NCBI GenBank assembly: GCA_023421505.1
Contig: JAEZTJ010000033.1
Span: 1-64,000 of the forward strand
DNA: 64,000 nucleotides
DNA from: Bacillota bacterium
Lineage (GTDB): Bacteria > Bacillota > Clostridia > Lachnospirales > Lachnospiraceae
Reading direction: 5' to 3'
The position numbers and the translations under genes were made by a program. The notes under the pieces were generated by a model. The model ran no database searches. It saw nothing but the letters and a program-made list of their open reading frames with translations, and was not told the origin of the DNA. Position 1 is the first letter of the stretch. The number at the start of each line of letters is the position of its first letter. Of this stretch, positions 1 through 6,713 are shown piece by piece.

Positions 1-102
1 CGCATATAGAATCGTTAACATATCGTCCAATGCAAGCTTAGCAACACCCCCTGGTACTGCCTTTAATACCATCTCTAACATCTCTTTATTCATCTCATCC
101 AT
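1..102 (-). CDS. N-terminal fragment of a minus-strand protein, possibly PAS-domain signalling protein
   Basis: The gene runs off the left edge, so only 34 codons are visible. The ATG at 102 is preceded by AGGAAGG about 8 bases upstream, a good Shine-Dalgarno site. The peptide begins MDEMNKEMLEMVLKAVPGG and continues with VAKLALDDMLTILYA. A stretch of the form 'VPGG(V/I)...DD.LTILYAN' is typical of the first strands of PAS sensor domains in clostridial diguanylate cyclases and histidine kinases. That family assignment is inference from a short similarity. The gene is divergent from the hydrogenase operon. Confidence 0.5.
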   Translation of the reverse strand, partial: MDEMNKEMLEMVLKAVPGGVAKLALDDMLTILYA

Positions 103-489
103 CGTTGCGCCTTCCTATTGTGTAATATTTCTTATTGTTGATATCAACGTTCCTGTCACATATTCTTAGGAACCTTTATATTATTCACATTGTTATATGC
201 TTTATTACATGTCTGATGTTTTGCTCTAATTAACGTCTCTGATCTTTATAATTATGCAATTCCCTTTCATAGGTCATATGCCCTTCTCTTATTTCACATA
301 GAAAGAGAACTGCCAGCTTATCCAATACGTTCCTTGCTACGCCATATTATACTACATTTATACAGGAAATACAATTAACGAATGTGAATGCTTGTCAAAC
401 GTTCCAAACTTATTTTCAATACCTTTTGTCATCTATACATGTTGCATATAATAGATTTCCTCAAATATACAGATAGTTGTTAATATTTT

Positions 490-521
490 TTGTAGATTTT
501 TTAACATACTTATGTTATAAT
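490..521 (+). promoter_or_regulatory. Promoter of the hydrogenase operon (extended -10)
   Basis: TATAAT lies at 516-521 and is preceded by TGT at 513-515, which makes an extended -10 element (TGnTATAAT). The -35 match is weak (TTGTAG at 490-495, 20 bp away), as is usual for extended -10 promoters. The rest of the 103-566 gap is AT-rich and shows a second TATAAT at 447-452, but no gene. Confidence 0.6.
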
Positions 522-566
522 GTGTGTGTTTGTGGCGACACAGTTTAAATCAAGGAGGTTCAAAAA

Positions 567-1061
567 ATGGGATCGCAAAATAATACAGTACCCTTTGCAG
601 GAACAAAAGAGCAGGAAGCTGCACTTTTAAAAGTCATTGCAGATCATAAAGATGACAAAGGTGCTCTGATGCCCATATTACAGAAGGCACAAGAAATATA
701 TGGCTATCTTCCAATCGAAGTACAGACCATAATTTCCAATGAAATGAATGTACCACTGGAAAAAATTTATGGTATCGTTACCTTTTATTCACAATTCTCA
801 CTTAATCCGAAGGGCAAATTCAATGTATCCGTTTGCCTTGGAACTGCCTGCTATGTAAAAGGTTCCGGAGATATCTTTAATAAGCTTCAGGATTTACTTG
901 GCTTAGCAGATGGCGGTTGCACAAATGATGGTAAGTTTTCATTAGAGTCCTGCCGTTGTATCGGAGCATGCGGCTTAGCACCCGTACTTACTATTAATGA
1001 TGATGTATATGGCAAATTAACTGTTGATGATTTAGAAGGCATTTTAGCAAAATACGAATAA
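567..1061 (+). CDS. hydC: NuoE-like [2Fe-2S] subunit of electron-bifurcating hydrogenase
   Basis: This 164-residue protein is the thioredoxin-fold [2Fe-2S] subunit of an NADH/ferredoxin-dependent [FeFe] hydrogenase and relates to complex I NuoE. The four cluster ligands are visible as C90-x4-C95 and C131-x3-C135; C118 and C129 are additional cysteines. The N-terminal helical part (residues 15-70) with 'PILQKAQEIYGYLP' matches the family. AGGAGG at 553-558 sets the ATG. It is the first gene of the operon, followed one base later by the ATPase gene. It would pass electrons between the NuoF-like flavin subunit and HydA in the cytoplasm. Confidence 0.93.
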   Translation: MGSQNNTVPFAGTKEQEAALLKVIADHKDDKGALMPILQKAQEIYGYLPIEVQTIISNEMNVPLEKIYGIVTFYSQFSLNPKGKFNVSVCLGTACYVKGSGDIFNKLQDLLGLADGGCTNDGKFSLESCRCIGACGLAPVLTINDDVYGKLTVDDLEGILAKYE

Positions 1062-1062
1062 C

Positions 1063-1620
1063 ATGATGACCGAATTATCTCTCAATGTATTGGATGTTGC
1101 TAATAATTCAATCCGCGCAGGTGCTGATTTGATTGAAATAAAAGTACAGATACAAAGAGAATTAGATAAACTAACGATAACAATTGTTGACAATGGATGC
1201 GGTATGACAGGGGAACAGCTTCAAAGGGTGGAAGATCCCTTCTTTACAACGAGAACTACAAGAAAAATCGGTTTAGGCGTTCCTTTTTTTAAGATGGCTG
1301 CCTTAAATTCCGAAGGTACCTTTGACATAGAGTCTACTGTAGATATTGGAACAAAAGTAACAGCGGTATTCAAATTGTCACATATAGACCGTATGCCTCT
1401 AGGGGATATGAATAGTACCCTGCATACACTCATTACATTAAATACGCATATTGATTTCGTTTATACCTATATATTTGATAATAAGCAATTTGTACTGGAT
1501 ACTAGGGAATTTCGTCAAATTCTTAACGATGTTCCGTTAAATTCGCCTGAAGTATCTGCTTATATCAAAGAGTATTTAGACGAAAACCAAAAGGAAACAG
1601 ACGGGGGATATCTGGTATAA
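1063..1620 (+). CDS. GHKL-type ATP-binding protein inside the hydrogenase operon
   Basis: A 185-residue protein with a histidine-kinase-like (GHKL) ATPase fold and little else. The N-box is 'LNVLDVANNSIRAGA' (residues 7-21), the G1 box is DNGCGM (43-48), the FFTTR motif lies at 60-64, the glycine-rich lid GLGVPFF at 70-76, and a GT motif at 96-97. No phospho-accepting histidine or dimerisation domain is visible, so it is not an ordinary sensor kinase. The C-terminal 80 residues are unassigned. The start lies one base after the previous stop, which indicates translational coupling. Small GHKL ATPases of this kind recur in clostridial hydrogenase operons; their role (regulatory or maturation) is not known to me. 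Confidence 0.8.
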   Translation: MMTELSLNVLDVANNSIRAGADLIEIKVQIQRELDKLTITIVDNGCGMTGEQLQRVEDPFFTTRTTRKIGLGVPFFKMAALNSEGTFDIESTVDIGTKVTAVFKLSHIDRMPLGDMNSTLHTLITLNTHIDFVYTYIFDNKQFVLDTREFRQILNDVPLNSPEVSAYIKEYLDENQKETDGGYLV

Positions 1621-1725
1621 CCAGTTATTACTTAGAAACTTAGGCTATAACATTAAACAGGAGTTTAACTCCAAGTTGGCGACACATATTAACTTTATGG
1701 ATTAGGAGGAAGTCCTCCTTCCCAT

Positions 1726-1909
1726 GGTAACTTAAATTTTAGATTTTTAAGTGAGGATAAATCCTCCTCGCTTAGGTAACTTAAAATTTTCAGATTTTTA
1801 AGTGAGGATAAATCCTCCTCGCTTAGGTAACTTAAATTTTTTAGATTTTTAAGTGAGGATAAATCCTCCTCGCTTAGGTAACTTAAAATTTTCAGATTTT
1901 TAAGGAGGA
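1726..1909 (+). repeat. Tandem 49-51 bp repeats, each with a hairpin, leading into the next ribosome-binding site
   Basis: Units start at 1726, 1775 and 1826, and a fourth, truncated unit starts at 1877. Each opens with GGTAACTTAAA. Each full unit has a 9-bp stem AAGTGAGGA / TCCTCGCTT (for example 1749-1757 with 1765-1773; one T-G pair), and an AT-rich inverted repeat ACTTAAAA / TTTTAAGT. Each full unit carries TCCTCCT, the complement of a strong Shine-Dalgarno sequence. The last unit replaces the hairpin by the real site AAGGAGGA (1902-1909) and the ATG at 1915. A related short hairpin AGGAGGAAGTCCTCCT sits upstream at 1704-1719. The repeat fills most of the 294-base gap after the ATPase gene. 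Confidence 0.9.
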
Positions 1910-1914
1910 TTAGC

Positions 1915-2286
1915 ATGAAATCTCTAGAAGAGCTTAAAGCAATCAGAGAAAAGATGCAGGGCCAGATTGGTATTCGTAACGAGTCAAGTGATCAGACCCG
2001 CGTTATAGTAGGTATGGCAACCTGCGGTATCGCAAGCGGAGCAAGACCGGTTCTTACAGCACTTGCAGATGCGGTTCAGGCAAAAGGACTTACTAATGTA
2101 GCAGTAACACAGACCGGATGTATCGGATTATGCCAATACGAGCCTATCGTTGAGATACTCGAGCCTGGCAAAGATAAAGTAACTTACGTTAAAATGACCC
2201 CTGAAAAGGCACTTGAGGTTGTTGACCAACACTTAATCCGCGGTCAGGTCATTACAAAATATACGATTGCCGAGGTACTCGGTTAA
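1915..2286 (+). CDS. Thioredoxin-like [2Fe-2S] ferredoxin subunit (HndB-like)
   Basis: A 123-residue protein related to the extra [2Fe-2S] subunit found in NADP-reducing or bifurcating hydrogenases (HndB type). Cysteines at 37, 69 and 73 lie in the contexts 'MATCGIASGA' and 'TGCIGLC', which match the family's cluster-binding pattern; a fourth conventional ligand is not obvious. The N-terminus is a short helix (MKSLEELKAIREKMQ). The strong site AAGGAGGA lies 5 bases before the ATG, at the end of the tandem repeat. The neighbours are the GHKL ATPase and the NuoF-like subunit, 18 bases downstream. Confidence 0.85.
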   Translation: MKSLEELKAIREKMQGQIGIRNESSDQTRVIVGMATCGIASGARPVLTALADAVQAKGLTNVAVTQTGCIGLCQYEPIVEILEPGKDKVTYVKMTPEKALEVVDQHLIRGQVITKYTIAEVLG

Positions 2287-2304
2287 TCTGAAGGAGGACA
2301 CATT

Positions 2305-4092
2305 ATGTATCGTTCACACGTATTGGTTTGCGGTGGTACCGGATGTACTTCCTCTGGAAGTGCTAAGATAATCGAATCTCTGCAGACAGAAATCAAGAAA
2401 AATGGTCTTAAAGAGGAAGTAGCCGTTGTACAGACAGGTTGTCATGGACTTTGTGCTTTAGGCCCTATCGTTATTATTTACCCGGAAGCTACCTTTTATG
2501 CAATGGTTAAAGAGGAAGATATTCCGGAGATCGTATCTGAACATTTATTAAAGGGTCGTATCGTTACCCGTCTCCTTTATAAGGAAATGGTAACCGAGGA
2601 TGGAATCAGATCCTTAAATGATACCGATTTCTACAAAAAACAGCATAGAATTGCACTTCGTAATTGTGGTGTAATCAATCCTGAAAATATCGATGAATAT
2701 ATCGGTACAAATGGTTATGAAGCTCTTGGTAAAGTTTTAACCGAGTATACACCTGATCAGGTTATCCAGACAATCTTAGACAGCGGCCTTCGAGGACGCG
2801 GCGGCGGTGGTTTCCCTACCGGTTTAAAATGGAAGCTTGCTAAAGGAAATGATGCAGATCAGAAATATGTATGCTGTAATGCCGACGAGGGTGACCCGGG
2901 TGCCTTCATGGATCGTTCCGTACTGGAAGGAGATCCTCATGTTGTACTTGAGGCTATGGCAATTGCAGGCTATGCAATCGGTGCATCACAGGGTTATGTA
3001 TACGTTCGTGCTGAGTACCCTATTGCTGTTGAGCGTTTGAAAATAGCTATAAAGCAGGCTAGAGAATATGGCTTACTTGGTAAGAATATATTTAACAGCG
3101 GTTTTGATTTTGATGTTGATATAAGACTTGGTGCAGGTGCTTTCGTATGTGGTGAGGAAACAGCTCTTATGACCTCCATCGAGGGTAATCGTGGTGAGCC
3201 TCGTCCTCGTCCTCCGTTCCCGGCTCAGAAGGGTCTCTTCCAGAAGCCTACTATATTAAATAACGTAGAGACCTATGCAAACATTCCTCAGATTATCTTA
3301 AACGGAGCTGAGTGGTTTGCTGCTATGGGTACAGAAAAATCCAAGGGAACAAAGGTATTTGCACTTGGCGGTAAAATTAATAATACCGGTCTTGTAGAAA
3401 TTCCTATGGGAACGCCTCTCCGTGAAGTAATAGACGAAATAGGTGGCGGTATCCCGAATGGCAAGAAATTTAAAGCAGCTCAGACAGGCGGTCCTTCCGG
3501 CGGTTGTATCCCTGCAGAGCACTTTGATATTCCGATTGATTATGATAACTTAATCAGTATCGGATCTATGATGGGGTCCGGCGGTCTCATCGTTATGGAT
3601 GAAGATAACTGTATGGTAGATATTGCTAAGTTCTTCCTTGAGTTCACAGTAGATGAATCCTGCGGTAAATGTACTCCTTGCCGTATTGGTACAAAGCGTC
3701 TTTACGAAATTCTGGAGAAAATAACAGAAGGCAAGGGAACTATGGATGATCTTAAGAAGGCTGAAGAACTTTGCTACTATATCAAAGAGAATGCTCTTTG
3801 CGGTCTTGGTCAGACAGCTCCAAATCCGGTTCTTTCAACCTTACGTTTCTTTAGAGATGAATACATTTCTCACGTAGTTGATAAGAAGTGTCCTGCAGGC
3901 GTATGTAAAGCTCTGCTTTCTTATGTAATTGATGCTGATAAGTGTAAGGGCTGTACCTTATGCGCAAGAATTTGTCCGAATGGAGCAATTACCGGTAAGG
4001 TTAAGGAAGCTCATGTAATCGACCTTAACAAATGTATTAAGTGCGGTGCTTGTATGGAAAAATGTAAATTCGGAGCTATCTCAAAGAAATAA
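2305..4092 (+). CDS. hydB: NuoF-like NADH-binding flavoprotein subunit of bifurcating hydrogenase
   Basis: A 595-residue subunit that binds NADH, FMN and several Fe-S clusters. An N-terminal [2Fe-2S] thioredoxin-like domain has C9, C14, C46 and C50. The NuoF core follows, with the NADH site GRGGGGF (164-170), the FMN-binding ADEGDPGAFMDR (193-204), and the [4Fe-4S] ligands C453, C456, C459 and C499. The C-terminus carries two ferredoxin clusters: C547/C550/C553/C557 and C577/C580/C583/C587. This domain order is that of HydB in electron-bifurcating [FeFe] hydrogenases. AAGGAGG lies just upstream of the ATG. Confidence 0.95.
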   Translation: MYRSHVLVCGGTGCTSSGSAKIIESLQTEIKKNGLKEEVAVVQTGCHGLCALGPIVIIYPEATFYAMVKEEDIPEIVSEHLLKGRIVTRLLYKEMVTEDGIRSLNDTDFYKKQHRIALRNCGVINPENIDEYIGTNGYEALGKVLTEYTPDQVIQTILDSGLRGRGGGGFPTGLKWKLAKGNDADQKYVCCNADEGDPGAFMDRSVLEGDPHVVLEAMAIAGYAIGASQGYVYVRAEYPIAVERLKIAIKQAREYGLLGKNIFNSGFDFDVDIRLGAGAFVCGEETALMTSIEGNRGEPRPRPPFPAQKGLFQKPTILNNVETYANIPQIILNGAEWFAAMGTEKSKGTKVFALGGKINNTGLVEIPMGTPLREVIDEIGGGIPNGKKFKAAQTGGPSGGCIPAEHFDIPIDYDNLISIGSMMGSGGLIVMDEDNCMVDIAKFFLEFTVDESCGKCTPCRIGTKRLYEILEKITEGKGTMDDLKKAEELCYYIKENALCGLGQTAPNPVLSTLRFFRDEYISHVVDKKCPAGVCKALLSYVIDADKCKGCTLCARICPNGAITGKVKEAHVIDLNKCIKCGACMEKCKFGAISKK

Positions 4093-4108
4093 CATTGAAC
4101 CTGTAGGA

Positions 4109-4148
4109 AAGAGATTATCATCCTGTAATATCACTAATATAATCTCTT
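4109..4148 (+). other. Intercistronic hairpin between hydB and hydA
   Basis: A perfect 10-bp inverted repeat, AAGAGATTAT (4109-4118) and ATAATCTCTT (4139-4148), with a 20-base loop. It lies in the 107-base gap between the flavin subunit and HydA. There is no uridine run after it, so it is more likely an mRNA-stability or processing element than a full terminator. Confidence 0.6.
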
Positions 4149-4199
4149 ATAAATTCACTATCGTGACTTTTCCAATCTATTTGAAAATGGAGGTTAGTA

Positions 4200-5945
4200 A
4201 TGGAAACTGTTAATATAAAAATAAATGGTATGCCAGTTGAAGCACCTAAGGGCTCCACTATCTTGGAAGCAGCTAGGCTTGCTCATATCGATATTCCTAC
4301 CCTTTGCTATTTAAAGGATATTAATGAAATCGGTGCCTGCCGTATCTGTGTTGTTGAAGTTAAGGGTGCCAGAAGCCTTGTTGCTTCCTGTATGTATCCC
4401 ATCAATGAAGGCATGGAGATTACGACAAACTCCTCAAAGGTACTTGAATCCCGCAAGAAAACCTTGGAGCTTATTTTATCCGATCATGACAGAAAATGCT
4501 TATCCTGTACCCGCAGCGGTAGCTGTGAGCTTCAGAAGCTTTGCAGTGACTTAAAGGTTGAGAACGAAGATCTTTATGATGGTGCTCGTTCCTATTATGA
4601 GCCTGATTTATCCTCTGCTCATATGGTACGTGATAACAACAAATGTATTTTATGTAGACGTTGTTCAGCAGTATGCGAAAAGGTTCAGGGCATCGGTGTA
4701 ATCGGTGCAAATGAACGTGGCTTTGATACGAATATCGCCTGTGCTTTTGATATGGGCTTAGGCGAAACAAGCTGTGTATCCTGTGGTCAATGTATTGCGG
4801 TATGTCCTACCGGTGCATTATATGAAAAAGATAGTACAGATGATGTATTTGCAGCACTTGCAGATCCTGACAAATACGTTATTGTACAGACCGCACCTGC
4901 AGTTCGTGCAGGACTTGGCGAGGCCTTCGGTCTTCCGATTGGTACAAATGTACAGGGAAGAATGGTTTCTGCTTTACGCCGCTTAGGCTTTGATAAGGTA
5001 TTTGATACCGATTTCTCAGCTGATTTAACAATTATGGAAGAAGCAACCGAATTACTTGATAGAATACAAAACGGTGGTGTATTACCTTTAATCACCTCCT
5101 GTTCTCCTGGTTGGATTAAATACTGCGAGCACTACTATCCTGATATGTTAGATAACTTGTCCAGTTGTAAATCTCCTCAGCAGATGTTTGGTGCTATCAC
5201 GAAAACCTATTATGCTGAGAAGATGAATCTTGATCCTAATAAGATTGTTATGGTCAGTGTAATGCCTTGTACTGCTAAGAAATTCGAAATTGGCAGAGAG
5301 GATCAGAATGCAGCAGGTGTTCCTGATGTAGATATCTCCATTACCACTCGCGAGCTTGCTAAAATGATTGAACGAGTTGGATTAAATTTCTTATCTCTTC
5401 CGGATGAAGATTTTGACGATCCGCTTGGCAGATCAACAGGTGCAGCTACTATCTTCGGTGCTACCGGCGGTGTTATGGAAGCCGCTCTTAGAACTGCAGT
5501 TGAGACCTTAACCGGTAAAGAGCTTCCTAGCCTTGACTTTGTAGAAGTAAGAGGAACTAAGGGTATCAAAGAAGCAACCTACCATGTAGCCGGCATTGAT
5601 CTTAATGTAGCTGTAGCTTCCGGTCTTGCTAATGCAAGAGAGCTTCTTGAAGATGTTAAGTCTGGCAAAAAGACTTACCACTTTATTGAAATCATGGGAT
5701 GCCCAGGTGGTTGTGTAAACGGCGGCGGTCAGCCTCAACAGCCTGCTACTGTAAGAAACTTTACTGATATCAGAGCACTTCGTGCAAAAGCTCTTTATGA
5801 TATTGATGCAGATATGCCTTTAAGAAAATCTCATACAAATCCTTCTATTCAGACACTATATGCTGAATACTTAGGTAAGCCGGGCAGTCATAAAGCTCAT
5901 GAACTACTTCACACAACCTATGTAAAGAGAAGCATCAATAAATAA
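4200..5945 (+). CDS. hydA: [FeFe] hydrogenase catalytic subunit
   Basis: A 581-residue iron-only hydrogenase that makes or consumes H2. Domains in order: plant-type [2Fe-2S] (C36, C47, C50, C64); the His-Cys3 [4Fe-4S] motif (H96, C100, C103, C109); two ferredoxin clusters (C149/C152/C155/C159 and C192/C195/C198/C202); and the H-cluster domain with L1 TSCSPGW (299-305), L2 MPCTAKKFE (355-363) and L3 'EIMGCPGGCVNGGGQP' (497-512). H-cluster ligands are C301, C356, C501 and C505. Ser302 follows the first ligand, where well-studied monomeric enzymes have Cys. A C-terminal tail of about 65 residues follows. GGAGG sits just before the ATG, and a strong terminator closes the operon. Confidence 0.96.
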   Translation: METVNIKINGMPVEAPKGSTILEAARLAHIDIPTLCYLKDINEIGACRICVVEVKGARSLVASCMYPINEGMEITTNSSKVLESRKKTLELILSDHDRKCLSCTRSGSCELQKLCSDLKVENEDLYDGARSYYEPDLSSAHMVRDNNKCILCRRCSAVCEKVQGIGVIGANERGFDTNIACAFDMGLGETSCVSCGQCIAVCPTGALYEKDSTDDVFAALADPDKYVIVQTAPAVRAGLGEAFGLPIGTNVQGRMVSALRRLGFDKVFDTDFSADLTIMEEATELLDRIQNGGVLPLITSCSPGWIKYCEHYYPDMLDNLSSCKSPQQMFGAITKTYYAEKMNLDPNKIVMVSVMPCTAKKFEIGREDQNAAGVPDVDISITTRELAKMIERVGLNFLSLPDEDFDDPLGRSTGAATIFGATGGVMEAALRTAVETLTGKELPSLDFVEVRGTKGIKEATYHVAGIDLNVAVASGLANARELLEDVKSGKKTYHFIEIMGCPGGCVNGGGQPQQPATVRNFTDIRALRAKALYDIDADMPLRKSHTNPSIQTLYAEYLGKPGSHKAHELLHTTYVKRSINK

Positions 5946-5984
5946 TGAAATAAGTAATCAGCCCCTGAAGCGGATGATTATGTG

Positions 5985-6022
5985 CAGGAGTAAATCCCTT
6001 AGTTGGATTTACTCCTGTTTTT
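5985..6022 (+). terminator. Rho-independent terminator of the hydrogenase operon
   Basis: A perfect 13-bp stem (CAGGAGTAAATCC with GGATTTACTCCTG), a 7-base loop and five T residues directly after it. Confidence 0.95.
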
Positions 6023-6023
6023 A

Positions 6024-6052
6024 TTGACATATTAAAGAATTTCCGATATACT
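6024..6052 (+). promoter_or_regulatory. Consensus sigma-A promoter upstream of the 6141 gene
   Basis: TTGACA at 6024-6029 and TATACT at 6047-6052 are separated by exactly 17 bp. The promoter begins inside the T run of the preceding terminator. Confidence 0.8.
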
Positions 6053-6140
6053 TTAATTAATATTTGTTATATTTTTCCATATTCATTATTGCTTCCTTCT
6101 GACTAAAGATCAGATCCCAAATCAGGAATATAAGGAAGGA

Positions 6141-6533
6141 GTGGAGCCTCTGTCAAAGAAGGTTGTTGAAAATCCGTTACTACTTCTTGATAACAGTAAT
6201 ATGAATACCCTATTTAATGAAGGCGAATATAAGTGTACGAATATGACCTTTGAGGAAGCCCGGGAGATTATCGGAATGTATAATAAAGAAGATATTATCC
6301 TGTGCTTTTCACATCCGGATACTTATGATATCATTTTTAATTATATCAGTATTCCAAAGAAGGACTACGAATATAAACACATACGTAATATGAGAGTTAA
6401 TCAGGATGGAATAATATTTAAGATTTATGTTACTCCCTCTGAGACCCAGCCTATTATTCATGTAGATAATGTTGAAGCGAAGAAAATACAGAATATATAT
6501 GTATATTGTGTGCATATATCAAGAATTAAATAG
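6141..6533 (+). CDS. Small hypothetical protein, possibly B116/DUF1874-like fold
   Basis: A 130-residue soluble protein of unknown function. The GTG at 6141 touches the purine-rich AAGGAAGGA, which is too close for normal initiation; a CTG at 6150 would have better spacing, so the exact start is uncertain. The order of elements (LLLLDNSNMNTLF, 'MTFEEAREII', 'HPDTYDIIFNYISI', then 'GIIFKIYV') recalls STIV B116-like proteins (DUF1874), in which a 'SLEEAK' helix is followed by 'GH..TA..L...L'. This is only a pattern resemblance. The gene is monocistronic, with its own promoter and terminator. Confidence 0.65.
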   Translation: MEPLSKKVVENPLLLLDNSNMNTLFNEGEYKCTNMTFEEAREIIGMYNKEDIILCFSHPDTYDIIFNYISIPKKDYEYKHIRNMRVNQDGIIFKIYVTPSETQPIIHVDNVEAKKIQNIYVYCVHISRIK

Positions 6534-6542
6534 CGCTTTATT

Positions 6543-6575
6543 CAACTGTCAGGTAGTACCTGACAGTTGTTTTTT
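6543..6575 (+). terminator. Rho-independent terminator after the 6141 gene
   Basis: CAACTGTCAGGTA pairs with TACCTGACAGTTG around a single central base and is followed by six T residues. Confidence 0.95.
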
Positions 6576-6713
6576 GTGTATTTACTTATTGTTTCATTTT
6601 AACATAGTTTTTAATTAATTCAAATTTTTTGTATAAATTTTCAACATAAATCTTCCGATATATATTATATATGATTAAATATTTTATAATATGACAATGG
6701 AGGCTTGCAAAGG

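Noticed and set aside
477..506. Possible Rex-type redox site (TTGTTAA and TTAACA) near the hydrogenase promoter
   Set aside because: The half-sites are 17 bases apart, whereas the usual Rex palindrome has a gap of about 4, so the match is not convincing.
1695..1916. Minus-strand frame encoding repeated SEEDLSSLKNLK units
   Set aside because: It is a by-product of the 51-bp nucleotide repeat (a multiple of three). It has no ribosome-binding site, and the repeat is better explained by RNA structure.
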